Shown one piece after another: positions 24,883 through 36,945 of a stretch of DNA of 64,000 nt (positions within the stretch are counted from its first letter, which is position 1; each line of letters starts with the position of its first letter). This DNA comes from Heliocidaris tuberculata (Eukaryota > Echinodermata > Echinoidea > Camarodonta > Echinometridae), in NCBI GenBank assembly GCA_025618425.1, contig CM046833.1:30738680-30802679 (forward strand). The letters run 5' to 3'. A model generated the notes under the pieces. The model was not told the origin of the DNA, made no database searches, and was given only the letters and a program-made list of their open reading frames with translations. The position numbers and the translations under genes were made by a program.

Positions 24883-25990
24883 TCATGTGATCAATTCAAG
24901 ATATCTGGTAACTATATTGATATGAGATGAATATGCAGGAAGGAAATATCAGATTAGTTGTTTATGCGGAAAAGGAGGGTGTTGGGGGCTGTATTGATAT
25001 TTCAAGGGCAACAGAAAAGGAGTATCGGGTAAGTTTTCCATCAAAATGGGAAAGGTGGGGCTGTATTGATATAAGGGCGACGGGAAGAAGATATCGAGTT
25101 AGTTTTCCACGTGAAGGGATGGGGAAAGCGGGGATATCAAATATGTGATCGTGAAATTATGAGTTCCTAAAGATACTCTCTCTTTTTTTTTTTTCTTTTT
25201 TTTTTGAGGGGGTGGGTTACATAATAAGGTTAGAGGTGCACGTATCAATTCAAGAGATCAGGTGACTATATTGATATTTCAAGGGTACCAGGGAGGATAT
25301 ATCGGGTTATTTTTCCATGAAAATGGGGGAAGCTGCTGGGACTATATTGACATTTCAAGGGCGGCATATAAGAAGTAAATGTTGGCTTAGTATTTTTGTT
25401 ATGAAAGGGGAGGGGGCGTGGCGATGGACTTATGAAGAGCGGCAGGAAGGAAATATTGAGCTAGCGCTTCATGAAAGGGGGTGTTTTGGGGGGCTATATT
25501 GATATTTCTAGGGAGGGAGGAAGGAAATACTGGGATAACTTTCCATGAGGACAGGGGGCTGTATTGACATTTTAAGGACGACAGCAGGAAAATATATTTG
25601 TTTAGCCTTTCATACGAAGGGATGATGCTATAGGGAAGCCGGACTCATCAAATCTATAATCATGAAATGACTAATACCGAAAGAGATTTTTTTGTTTGTT
25701 TGTTTTGTTACTTAATAAGTTAAGTGCTATACGTATCACGTGATCCAGTCAAGATATCAATGATTATGTTCATTATTTCAAGGGCGGCATGAAGGAAGAG
25801 TTTTTCGGGATAATTTTTCATGCGAAGGGGAGGGGGGTGATTTTGGGGCTGTATTGATACTTCAAGGGCAGCAGGCACAAGATATCGGATTAGTTTAAGT
25901 TCTTCATGCATGCGAGGGATGAAAAGAGCAGGGTTATCAAATTCCTGATCGTGAAATGATGATGAGTGGCCGAAAGAGATGCGTAAGATC
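24883..25990 (+). repeat. Higher-order tandem repeat
   Basis: The basic unit of about 70-80 bp carries GGCTGTATTGATATTTCAAG, GGGCGGCAGGAAGGA, TATCGGGTTAGTTTTCCATG and a purine run. About ten units are visible (starts near 24913, 24989, 25061, 25267, 25341, 25422, 25493, 25559, 25766, 25847). Three larger blocks are marked by ATCAATTCAAGATATC, a GTGATCGTGAAATGATGAG-type segment and ACTTAATAAGTTAGAGGTGC. The open frames crossing it are by-products of the repeat. Confidence 0.82.
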
Positions 25991-26437
25991 AGGTGTGAGT
26001 TGAGAATCGATAAGGAATGTGTCAGATCACCTAGAGGCACGGACATCAGATGAGACCGGTGGTGTGAGTCTGTTACATGCGTGGAGACGCCCACGACTCC
26101 GCACTTTCCTTAATGAAAACATACATCCTAAAGTACACGGATCTATGCACCATGCAACATTTATAATGAACTATACAAGTCCTGGACTAGGAGGGGGAAG
26201 TACGATATAAGTTATCAAAATAAATGAAGGGAGACGGGATACTTGTTAATATGACTAGATTCACAGCGACATTTATTTAGTTTCAGTCATTGTGTTCCTA
26301 TAACCATATTCAAAAAGTAATGGAATGTATGTAGAGAGCATTAGGAGTATCATTAAAAGCAAGCATGACGACTACGACACAGGGAAGGAGGCTAAAAATC
26401 CCATCAAGAAAGGAAGCCCGTGATGAGCACCTCTACT

Positions 26438-26987
26438 TAAAGGGAAAGTCCACCCTGATTATAAGTTGGTTTTAAAAGAAGCAGAAAAAAAAACTAAAGA
26501 AACAGATCAGTGAAGGTTTGGACAAAATTCGATAAGAAATAAGAAAGTTATGAATTTTTGAAGTTGCAATCAATCAAACACAAATTGGCAACACCGTGAC
26601 GTATCTTGGGAGCTCCTCTAACATTTGCCCTGTAGCCAAAAAATCATTAATTTCTATTTTCCCTGGAGAATATATTTAAACATACATACATCTTATATAT
26701 AATCATTGATCATATGTTTTTACACAAATAAACCTGTTTGTAACAAATCTTTTCCTTTATCAGAAACTAAGAAAACTGAATTTATGAAATGTCATGTACT
26801 GAGCAAATGGGAGAGGAGCTCGCAAGATACGTCACGAAGTTGCCAATTTGTGTTTGTTTCATTACATCTTCGAAAATTCTTAACTTACTTATTTCTTATC
26901 GAAATTTGCGCAAACATTTACTAACTGTTTCTCTCATTTTTCTGCTTCTGTCAAAACCAACTTGTAATCAGGGTGGACTTCCTTTTT
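26438..26987. mobile_element. Long-TIR foldback element (550 bp)
   Basis: Arms of about 190 bp (26438-26630 and 26795-26987) are inverted copies, starting GGGAAAGTCCACCCTGAT and ending ATCAGGGTGGACTTCC. The arms share ACGTATCTTG.GAGCTCCTCT near the loop. No open frame spans it. Confidence 0.8.
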
Positions 26988-27565
26988 CATAACAATAATA
27001 TAAATAAAGATCATCGTAAGATGTAATCATGCTTATAATTACAACAACTTGTCGGGTTACCGGCAAATTTAATTTACTGATTATTATCCTGAGCCATTAC
27101 CACATCAGTGAGTTGTAATTATGGCTAATGATAGCTTGTCATGCACCATGAAAGTTGGAGGACATAATTCTCTAGCTTCTACACCAGAAAAAAGAAAGAA
27201 AACAAAACACACTGTCATGTTAAGATATTCACATCATTGTAACACAGTAAAGGTTAACCAGGTTTCCAGTGCCACAAAAAGGATAAATTTCTGGCTATGA
27301 CAACAGGCGCTAGTTTTCCTAATGAAAATGGGTCAAAACAGCACAGGTAGATACTGCATGAGGGACTGTCATCACACTCATATCGGATGAATGAAAGAGA
27401 TCACTACACCATGACTGAAATTTAATGACTTTGCATGAATATTTGATAATCTTCCATATCGTTTTATTTCTCATCCACGGTATACCACGATGCAGCCAGC
27501 CGATGAAACGGGCGCACTTTGCATGATTGATTGATAATGCGATTGGGTTTTCTACCTGTGAATAC

Positions 27566-27672
27566 TCCAGTCACACCAAGAAGACCGACAACAGACCGAG
27601 CAAAAATTTACATTACACAGAATGGCCAAGAATCGATTGGTCTGTGATCGTTTTAGCGGTGTGATAATGTAT
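27566..27672. mobile_element. MITE family C, copy 3
   Basis: CCAGTCACACCAAGAAGACC to GCGGTGTGATAATG, with ACAACAGACCGAGCAAAAAT and GAATGGCCAAGAATCGATTG inside. It matches the pair at 43303-43566. A weaker relative lies near 21505-21600. Confidence 0.65.
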
Positions 27673-27951
27673 GAGCCTATCCTGGACTCGATCGGTACTC
27701 GATATATCGGGCTTTTATTCTATGGCAATGTTTTATTCCTTGACATATTATATATAATACAGAGTGACATATATAAAAGTGAATAAATGAAAAATATGGT
27801 GACTTCTAGAAAGTCACCGTGATAAACGTCTTACTAATGCTGATATATGTTTTATATTTTATATAAACTTATATTACCGTAACAAGCGATGCTATGTTTT
27901 AACAATTGTGATCATAATGACGATGATAAAGAAAGCAATCACTATTATAAC

Positions 27952-27981
27952 TACTACTCTTACTACTACTACTACTACTCT

Positions 27982-28022
<41 letters not shown>

Positions 28023-28024
28023 AA

Positions 28025-28060
<36 letters not shown>

Positions 28061-28207
28061 AGTGCTACTTCTACTACTAATACTGCTACTACTAATACTG
28101 CTACTACTACTAATGTAATAATTATGATTAAAATAATTATAATAATGATGATAATGATGATGATGATGATGATGATGATGACGGTGATAATGATGATGAT
28201 GATAATG
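27952..28207. repeat. TAC/CTG/GAT trinucleotide arrays
   Basis: (TAC)n at 27952-28110 with a (TGC)7 block near 28040-28060, then (GAT)n at 28140-28205. Confidence 0.95.
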
Positions 28208-28554
28208 GTTTGTCGTTATACAACTAGCCGGTGAACGAGCACATTTTGTATGACCGACTGATCTCTTGATCGGCTTCTCTACCTGTTAGTCTATCCTAAA
28301 GTTTGCTTGCATACATCAAGCTTTTATGACATTCATTTCTTGTTCTTTGACATACTAAATTCAATTCCATAAATACAGAGGCGATATACAAAAATAACCT
28401 TTAGATAGAAACAGAAATATTAACACGTTCGATAAGAATATTAATAAATCAACCTAAAGCAATTTCATTAGCCAGTACCTCACCTACTGAAATGTACACT
28501 ACAATAACGTAACACATAATCTGAACATGACTTATATAGAGAATACAATAAAGT

Positions 28555-28612
28555 ATTAAAATTGCCCTTTGGGTTGATTTCTTGGAAGTCTTTGCAATCA
28601 TGTTTATTGTAA
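28555..28612 (+). repeat. Dispersed repeat fragment shared with 44598-44649
   Basis: AAATTGCCCTTTGGGTTGAT, GGAAGTCTTTGCAATC and GTTTATT match the second site with few differences. Confidence 0.6.
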
Positions 28613-30251
28613 CGTCGAAACAAGTGTTATAATTTTTTTTTTTTTTGATGCACCCATTGTCATGTAAGATATGTCTCATATCAATCTATCAATTTATTTC
28701 AAATCAGCAATAGAGAATACAACACTTTACATAATCAAAATCAAAAGGCTCTTGTTACAATTACATCAAAACAATATTGCATAAGCTAGGTATCACGCAC
28801 GCCAGGTAGGAAAATTATCCTTATTGTAAATGAAGTACACACTACAAACAAATCAATATCATCACTATTATGTGATGTTTTAATGATAATAATGATAATA
28901 ATTTTCATTAAAATGGCAGTAAAAACAAAAACGTAAAAAAAAGGCATGTAAGTAGAACATTTTTCCATGGTTTTTCGTTCATGTTCTTGACACCATAAAT
29001 TGTGTTAATATCCGCATATGGATAACATGCATGAGGAGTTGAAGAGCGATTGGGCAGAGAGTGAGGGAGAAAATGACATAATACGAGAAAGGCGGAAAAA
29101 TGAAATAATGACACAACTACGATTGGAAAATAATGACGTAGGAGAACATGCTGAACGCAATAACATTCAAGAAGTTGTTAACAATATCTGCTGAAAGAGG
29201 GTGCACGGAAGAAGCAGCATATCATGGATGTTGGTGTACGAAAAGGTTCGTGGAACGAAATCGAATCTGGAAAAATGAAATTACGTCGCTGACAAATTTT
29301 CTATAATTGGATGAAGACGTTTTTGAAAGGTCACTCTTTTGGAAGAGGATTGTCAATTCTGGAGGATTATAAAATGTCATGATCGTACAAGTGGATAGTA
29401 CTTCGTCTTGGGGTGGATAAGGGGTACAAAAACAACACCCCTCCCTCCTTTCGGAAAGGCAGATAACGTGAATTTCAAAGGTGGACAATAGTCCCCCTAT
29501 ACTCTTGTAGACAAAAGTATATCAAGACTTTTCAAAATAACTCGACAGCTAAAAGGCCCTTTTACCAGATATTTCTTGAACTCTAAATTTGTTCCTTCAC
29601 TTTCATGCGAAAAGTATAAAATCAATTAAAAACATATTGATTCTATTCATTTGTCTCAAAATTTACATAGGGATAAGGGCTGATTTTTGCGGGGGTGTGG
29701 GCCAATACCTCTCACCCAAATATTGTCTAAAGATGGAAAGGCGTGCTAACTTTTCAAATGGTGTTTGTAGATAATCAACAAATTTAGATTAAGTATTCCA
29801 TAATCAACTTTTTTGGTAAATTACTAATTATTATGCATGGCTAACGTGAAACAGGCATTCAATTCAACAACCATAAACTGTATTATATTCATGTTTATCT
29901 CTTTCTCTACTGTAAAAAGATTCAAACCCTAAAAATTTGATATTTCATCCAATATTCTTGTCCAATGTAAAACATTTTGTCTTCTTAAAAATCAAAATTC
30001 TTTCAAGAGTTGTGCAGTTATATGTGCATGTGCATAATTAACCGCACATAATCAATTCAGAACTCTAAATTTATCTAAATTGTTCCACTATCCCAAATGC
30101 TGTGCACAGTAAGCCAGCATTTTTATACATTGGTGAATGTTGCTGGAGAATATCTTATTGAAAGGAGCTAAGCTCATAGACATTGCTACTCAGGGACCGC
30201 GGAAAAAAAGTTCGGGACTGCTATCATCCTTTTTAAGTCCGGATATGTTAC

Positions 30252-30293
<42 letters not shown>

Positions 30294-30545
30294 GATATAT
30301 GGAACGAATTGAAGCAGGTCACTCGGTTTATTTAACATGGTATTTAACATGTTTCAGTTTCAGTTTATTTTCATTTCCAACAGAACAGTGATTTTGACAA
30401 GAAGTCAAATATACAATTCAATATTTATAATACGTTTTACATGGTTTAAAGTTATAAAATAGAAAGTATACATAAATATCCAGTATAATAGTTCTTTTTT
30501 ATTTTTTTATGTTAAACCTGTGGAAATGGAGGGATCCACTGAAAA

Positions 30546-30575
<30 letters not shown>

Positions 30576-30579
<4 letters not shown>

Positions 30580-30733
30580 AATAATTGAATGATGAAACTC
30601 CGTTGACAAGTTGAGAACTACGAATTTTCACCGTTAGAGCTTTATCGAGTATGATTTATTTTGAATGAAACATAAGGACGAAAATTCATAATTTTCAACT
30701 TGCCTATGGGGTTTCGTCATTCACTTATTGTTT
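30576..30733. mobile_element. Inverted-repeat MITE beside a TA array
   Basis: AAACAATAATTGAATGATGA at the left matches the inverse of TCGTCATTCACTTATTGTTT at the right. The arms are about 55 bp. A TA array abuts the left end (30548-30577). Confidence 0.7.
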
Positions 30734-32361
30734 GTGATTTACTATATCTCCGAGGATAACTTCTATTTTTGAACAATAAATTATCGTTTGCTTCCATTTA
30801 AGACATAAAGATGTATACAATTAGGAAGACTAACATTGAATGCACATATCGTCACAAGGGTAGAGAGAACAAATACAGATACATAAACCTTTCAGCCTCA
30901 CATAGGGCTTGAACCCTTGACCAACGGCAAGTGTTCAAACCACTCTCCTCGATTTCGTCACCTCTTCCTCCAATGATATGCATTAACACGTCATGGACTA
31001 TATTCAAGCTACAATGCATGCACTGACATAATGGAAAAAGCAACTGGTGTCAGTGACCTGTATACATATAAGATAGTTTCTATTCATGAGGGATACAATA
31101 CCAACACAACTACCTTCAAGCTATTTCTATACGTGGTAACCTTATACCCATGAGTAATTAAGGTCTTTTCAGTTTGAGCCTCCAATATCACGGTATTAAC
31201 TAGTGCATCTTGAGGGTGCCTGCAAGGGACGTCTGATATTTTGGAAACGAAACTGCGTTCAAATTATAGAACAAGCAGGTGGTTATCAACTTGAACAGAA
31301 ATGTTGCGTAATAGTGGAAACAAAATCATATGTTAATTTCCACTTTCACTCCTTGTAGGGAATGTGCTTGAAATAATGGGAGTTACCCTATAAATAGTGC
31401 GTCCAACACTGGTGCCTTAACTTGAATAGCGAAAATCAATTTATAATGCGGTCGGCTTAAAATGGATTTCAGCACAATCAATGTTATATGATCAATAATT
31501 TGAATTTTCAAAGGAATGTCGCACCTTATTGCCACATAGCTAGTTACATCTATTGATAGGAGAAGGTTAAAACTGAGAAATGGATACGTAAATTTATGAC
31601 GTTTCATATAGTTGTCAATGAACTAAAAATAAAAGGGATAGTACAACAAAATAGACAGCCTCGTTCTCTAATGCTGAACAGATAGCTACATCTCAAAATC
31701 TGCCTATGCTGGCTACCTTATTGATTATTAAAAGCCGAAGTATATTAATGCCACGTAGATAGGACGACGGTAGGTTTATCATAAAAATTGATCGTAATAA
31801 TCGTGACGTGTTATGTGAATACAATGGGCTAATTTGAGTGATATTTTGCTCGTTTAGAATGATGAATGCTTAAATTGGAATATATTACTGGCGGAGGCAC
31901 GGTAAATGGTGTGTATGATCATTCATATATTGAATAACTGATGTAACTATTTTCAGATCATGTTCGATGGACTGCACGGGATACGTAGCTGTACCGGTAA
32001 TAATCATTATACTCCTTTTTCTTCCTTTTTTTTTTTTTTTTTTGGTTTTTTGTTGAGAGTGAATTAGATTGTGATAACGTCCTACGCGCTTCAGGTTTGG
32101 AAATCATTACCATGATTACCCTGGTCTGACGTCTGCAGCCATTACTAGCTCACAGTGTATTTCAAAGAAGGATTGCTACCAAGCACCCACTTACTATACC
32201 CCTGAGAGTTGGTCTAACTCGACTAGTGTACGAACCCAGTTTGAGTCCTTTGGAAGGTGGCGTTAAAGGTTGGTCCTAATTATATCTCATAAATACTGAA
32301 TTCTACAGTATGTCATAAATGCAAAGCTCAAAAGGCACACCACAAAAGCAAACACAAAGAT

Positions 32362-32503
32362 CAGGGGAGCGTTTCATCAAGCGTTTGGTCAGTGACTTTT
32401 ACCGACAAATTTGCTCTCAGCCAATGAGATGCAAGGATTTCAATAGCTTATAACAGGTGTCGGTAAAAATCACTGACAAAACACTTGATGAAACGCTCCC
32501 CAG
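32362..32503 (+). mobile_element. MITE family B, copy 1
   Basis: Also 142 bp, with inverted ends GGGGAGCGTTTCATCAAGCG and interior TTTGCTCTCAGCCAATGAGA. It lies in the opposite orientation to the copy inside MITE A and is of identical length. Confidence 0.85.
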
Positions 32504-33097
32504 GCGAAACATTACATCAATTTTACTTCCAAAGATATGAAAGAAAAGGTACTGCAAGAATCTAAGGCACGCATATCAAGTAAATCAAAAATGCAGATAT
32601 GAAGAGAAGATGTTATATAGAACAGGAAGGAATGCAGTGGGTGGAGAGAAAAGGGAAGTTCGAAAAGAGGGGAGGGGGTGGCACGGAAGAGCCGTCGGGG
32701 AAAACTTGCGCATACATAACTATCATTCTAGAGCAAGCGCTATGAGTATGAGCGCCCAGCAGAGGCGGTTACCGGAGCTATGCAAGAAGCCATCATCATC
32801 ATCATCATTCAGTTTTACCTTTTGGGTTTTAAGGCTCACAAACATAAACGGTATAATATTTCGATATGTTTCGGATAAAACGGTAGGATAAACAAAAACG
32901 AAACGGATGCTACTACTATTCTGCAACTAAAAAACACTTTGCTAAATATCGGTTATACATGTGTCTACAGAACACATTGAAATATGAATAATTCTTTTGC
33001 TATCTCCCAAACAGATTATTTCACTTTAGGCAAAGAATACAACATTAAAACTTGATATTTGTTCGACGCAACAAGAACTGATCGTCAATGTACTTAA

Positions 33098-33128
<31 letters not shown>

Positions 33129-33590
33129 GGTCAACAATACAATGAATTTCAAATACGGTGAGGAATGAAAAATGTTTTGTATGATTGACATGATTGTCAT
33201 TTGTTCATCTCAGACATGGTCTGAATTAAACGCATGTAAATGTAGAAATACAGCACCTTCTTTCCTTCTTCTGCTGTGGCACATGTGGTCTTGAGGATAG
33301 TCCGCAATGCTCTGTGGTCTCAATACCTTTAAATGTCATCTGCCCAAGCTATTGTTCGACTCCCTCTGCCACCGCATCATTCCTCCGTCCCTTGGCTAAT
33401 TCGGGGTTTTTCAGTCCTTTTTTCTGGTTACATTTTTTTCAACACTCTTTTCTTAGTACAAGGCCAATGTAACGTCCCTTTCTCTCTTCATGGCAATCAG
33501 CACATCTCCCATCACTGTATTGTAATTGGTTCTCTCTTCTAGCATGGACATCGTCTGCCCTCCGTGGTAAACATGGTAAAACAACACCCT

Positions 33591-33733
33591 GGCCCTCTTA
33601 CATACATAGTTGCGTTAAAACGCAACTCAAAAAGTTAAACGCAACATGATTATCAACCAATCGATTGAGTATATTTGACTTGCGTTTGATTTTTTGAGTT
33701 GCATTTGAAAGCAACTTTTTATGCAAGAGGGCC
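33591..33733. mobile_element. 143 bp MITE with GGCCCTCTT ends
   Basis: The left end GGCCCTCTTACATACATAGT pairs with right end ACTTTTTATGCAAGAGGGCC. The inner parts carry AAACGCAACTCAAAAA in inverted form. TIRs are about 54 bp. Confidence 0.8.
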
Positions 33734-34385
33734 CTCAAGTCACTTTATACTATTTTTTCATGTAGTACGCTTTTTCAAAAACCAAAATAGACAAAGCAAA
33801 TTTATGAGCATTCATTGACCTACTGACTAATTTTGATATCCCTGAGACTACTTCAGTGGGAAATATGATATTAAAGTCTAGGGCCCTGAACTAGTTTCAA
33901 ACCTGGGATATCACTGGTTCAAGTCGTTTGCTCGTCCTAATATACCATCACACCTCCAAATAAAGCCATACATAAGGCCATCGGCACGTTTCCGTTTCCA
34001 AGTGCGGGTTAAATCTGTACCTGCTCTGGGACACGAACTCCAAGTAACAGCCAACGCTGGAGAAATTAAGGCAAATGAGTGAAATTGTTGACGACATCTT
34101 CTAAATTGAAGTTCGTTTTGCTTGCAGGGTGTTGCCCAACGTATCGTTTAACCTACATACCGTCAATTATAATGTTACAGATAGCCCTAGGGGTATATCC
34201 TTTCACGTCTTCCTCTGCATACACGTGTAGATGTCAAAAGTACTGGAAAGAAACATCTCTGCTCTACTACTCCATTCGTATTTCTACTTATCATGCTTAT
34301 GGGATACAAAACAAAATAGAGAAATATACCTTTGACTGAAATTTGTCTCTCTAAATGACACCTCGTGAGTAGTGATTATTAATAA

Positions 34386-34745
34386 GCCAGTTCGTTATTA
34401 GAATTTGCGCATGTGCAGATAAAGGTCATTAATTTTGTACCTAATACAATTGACCTGGGGAGCGTTTCATCAAGCGTTTTGTCAGTGATTTTTACCGACA
34501 ACTGTTATAAGCTACTGAAATTCTTGCATCTGATTGGCTGAGAGCAAATTTGTCGGTAAAAATCACTGACAAAACGCTTGATGAAACGCTTCCCAGTACA
34601 CGCTGTCATTTTGTACGCATCACGATGCGCACACCATTATGATTTTACCTGTTTAACAAGTGGTGTTATCATCAAAACAAATGCGCGTACGCGTACAAAT
34701 CATGCAGGGCCGGCCATTAGTACCATGCACTAATTACGGACTGGC
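34386..34745. mobile_element. MITE family A, copy 3, interrupted by a family B MITE
   Basis: The ends are GCCAGTTCGTTATTAG and CTAATTACGGACTGGC. Removing the family B insert at 34455-34596 leaves about 218 bp, matching the 223 bp of copy 1. The family A sequence stops at ATTGAC and resumes at TACACGCTGTCATTTTG. Confidence 0.85.
34455..34596 (-). mobile_element. MITE family B, copy 2, nested in MITE A
   Basis: The 142 bp element has ends CTGGGGAGCGTTTCATCAAG and its near-perfect complement, with an inverted match of about 44 bp. Its interior, containing TTCTTGCATCTGATTGGCTG, is the reverse of the copy at 32362. The duplicated target site is not clear. Confidence 0.85.
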
Positions 34746-35569
34746 TCATTGACAGTTAAAAATTATCCATTTTTCAAGAAACGTTCCCAGTTGCAAAATA
34801 CGATAACGCTCGAATTGGCTATTGTCTGAATTTCACTTATTTGCTTCAATGTTCCACAGGAAACATTGGCGATCTTATTTCATACCGATCATCAGCAGTC
34901 CCTTTTCTGCTTAGGTTTGAGAGTAATTAAAATTCTTTGAAAGCACAGCATGGTCGAATATCAGGTTAAGCGTGTGACCTCTTACCAGATTCACCTTGAG
35001 TTTGGGTTTCTCCGCATCCTGCCTTGTTATATGTTAATAGAAACCGATCTACAATCTCACTTCCCTTATCAAACAGGCACACGTGGACAGGTGGTAGGTT
35101 TGTTGGGGATTCGTATCACAATACCCAATTGAGGTTTGAAGTTAACCCCTTTGTCAGGAGATGTTCAATGTGTAATTAAAGCCAATCGATACTGTGCAAT
35201 ATGGATTTCGTATTAAAAATGGAATAAAAACTTCCATCGGAGCTTCAGTCGATGGAGAAAAATCGGAAAAACACACAGAGAAAGTTTGAAGAAAATCGAA
35301 CAAACAATTTGAAAGTCATGACAATTTTGAGGAGGAGATCACATTTCAAATACCCATAGCTCTTCCATTATCACATAACGCTTTATCTGCATCTATTCTT
35401 TATGCCATTCGACTGAAGTAACATTAGAGAGGATAGTGATATCGCACAAAAACGGGAATGCAAAATTAAAAGTCAGAGGTGGCGCTCCCGGGGGTGGGGC
35501 AGGGGGCAGGGGCGGGTACAGTGCCCCCACTTTTTCAAGCACCAAAAAGGGCCCTTTCTATTTCAGAAG

Positions 35570-36110
35570 AAAATGCCCCCTTTCTCTCTGATATTAAGTG
35601 CCCTTTTTAATGCTAAAAGTGCCCCTTTTCCTTTCTAATAAGTGCCCTTTCCCCTTCTGATAAGTGCCTTTTTTCTCCTTTTGATAAATGCCTGTTTTCA
35701 AATCTGACGATTGCCTCCTTATCTTACTAATAAATGCCCCTTCCTCCTTCTTATAAGTGCAATTTTACTTCAGACATGTGTCCCTTTTTCTTTCCAGTAA
35801 GTGCCCTTTCCCCTTCTGATAAGTGCCTCTAATTTCTTTTCAATTTGAGCTCTTTTCCCTTTTTGATAAGTGCTTTTTTACTTCTGATAGGTGCCCCTTT
35901 TCCCTTCTAATAAGTGCCCACTTTCCACTTCTGATAAGTGCCACTTTTCAGATCTGATAAGGAACCCCTCATTACTTCTGATAAGTGCCCCTTTCCCTAT
36001 CTAACACGTGCCCTTTTCCTCTTTTCTTAAGTGCCCCTTTTCACCTCTTATAAGTGCTCCTTTCCACCTCTGATAAGCGCCCTTTCCTCTTCTGATAAAT
36101 GCCCCCATTT
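35570..36110 (+). repeat. Degenerate minisatellite, unit about 21-24 bp, roughly 25 copies
   Basis: The consensus unit is close to CTTCTGATAAGTGCCCCTTT. Units differ by substitutions and small indels, and TAAGTGCC is the most constant part. Copies vary enough to suggest an old array. Confidence 0.85.
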
Positions 36111-36280
36111 ACCTATATACCCCATTGTTTCTTACAAAAAGAGCCATATCTATATAGCTTCAGAGAATCGGTGCGGCTTTAGTAAAAGGTACCCATGTTA
36201 CTACAACTACAATGTAAGGCAGTCTAGCTGGAGGCAAGAGGGGCATAATGCCTATCCCCCCCCCCCCCATGAAGGATTTC

Positions 36281-36358
36281 TCATTCCGCTCGCTCGAATG
36301 TGCCCATAATTTACACCAAGTAAAGGCAATTTTTTCTGAAAATTTGCCCCAAAACTCG
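36281..36358 (+). repeat. Dispersed fragment shared with 39826-39906
   Basis: ATTCCGCTCGCTCGAATGTG through CCCATAATTTACA and ATTTTTTCTGAAAATTTGCC match the other copy at about 85-90% by eye. Confidence 0.75.
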
Positions 36359-36454
36359 CTCGCTACGCTCGCAAACTCTTATAATACAAAATGAAATCAA
36401 GAATATATCATAAAGCATGCTGATATCTATGTAATTCTAAAGAAAATCAACAGA

Positions 36455-36535
36455 GTTAACCCGTTGACTACTGAATTCTCTCATCCCCATAGGCTTAATA
36501 CAGGGACCTCCCGGTTCCCGTGGGCAATAGGTTAA
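36455..36535. mobile_element. Short dispersed element (GTTGACTAATGAATTCTC family), copy 2
   Basis: Homologous to 2947-3028 along its whole length. The ends are GTTAACCCGTTGAC and CAATAGGTTAA. It sits inside the larger region that carries the GTGCCC minisatellite. Confidence 0.65.
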
Positions 36536-36945
36536 TATACGAAATTAAAAGATTATTCGACATTCCCCAAAATTAATTTGCTTTTATCGCTCTAAATAAT
36601 GCAGAAATGACTTCAGCGTTAGAAAAGAAGGTCTGAAATTTTTTGCTCGCTTGCTTCGCTCGCTCGCACTTGAATCATTAGACCACCACACAAAACTGCA
36701 AACCAGGGAAGCTAATACAGTGTCCAGAACCACAATAAAGAGGAAGAAGGTGATGCTTAATAATGTTAATTAGACTGTAGGCTGGTAGGGTAATACCAAT
36801 GTCTCCAAATTGTCCCTTTTTTCGCTTTATCATTATGTTCACCCCTTTAGGTGCCCCTCCCTTCCCTCAAAGTGCACTTTTTGCTGGTCCCCCCCCCCCC
36901 CCACCTTCCCACTTTGAAAGACGCTCCGCCGCCCCTGTTAACAGT

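Larger units (their letters stand above)
27673..33590. other. Mostly unassigned DNA between listed repeats
   Basis: Apart from the entries above it has TA runs (30256-30288, 30548-30577), T runs (32022-32043, 33099-33123) and a tRNA box-B-like GGGTTCAAGCCC on the minus strand near 30906-30920. No convincing exon was found. Confidence 0.45.
35479..36945. mobile_element. GC-rich-ended repeat element filled with a GTGCCC minisatellite
   Basis: The left part is GGTGGCGCTCCCGGGGGTGG, and the right part ends AGACGCTCCGCCGCCCCTG after a poly(C) run. The two resemble imperfect inverted ends. Between them are the minisatellite, a fragment shared with 39826-39906 (36281-36358), a short dispersed element (36455-36535), and GCTCGCTTGCTTCGCTCGCTCGC-like repeats. 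That this is one element is inferred. Confidence 0.4.

Noticed and set aside
25720..26094. 124-codon minus frame
   Set aside because: It is produced by the higher-order tandem repeat.
31955..32075. Plus-strand frame after TATTTTCAG giving a transmembrane-like stretch
   Set aside because: The hydrophobic part comes from ATAATC and a T run; nothing conserved around it.
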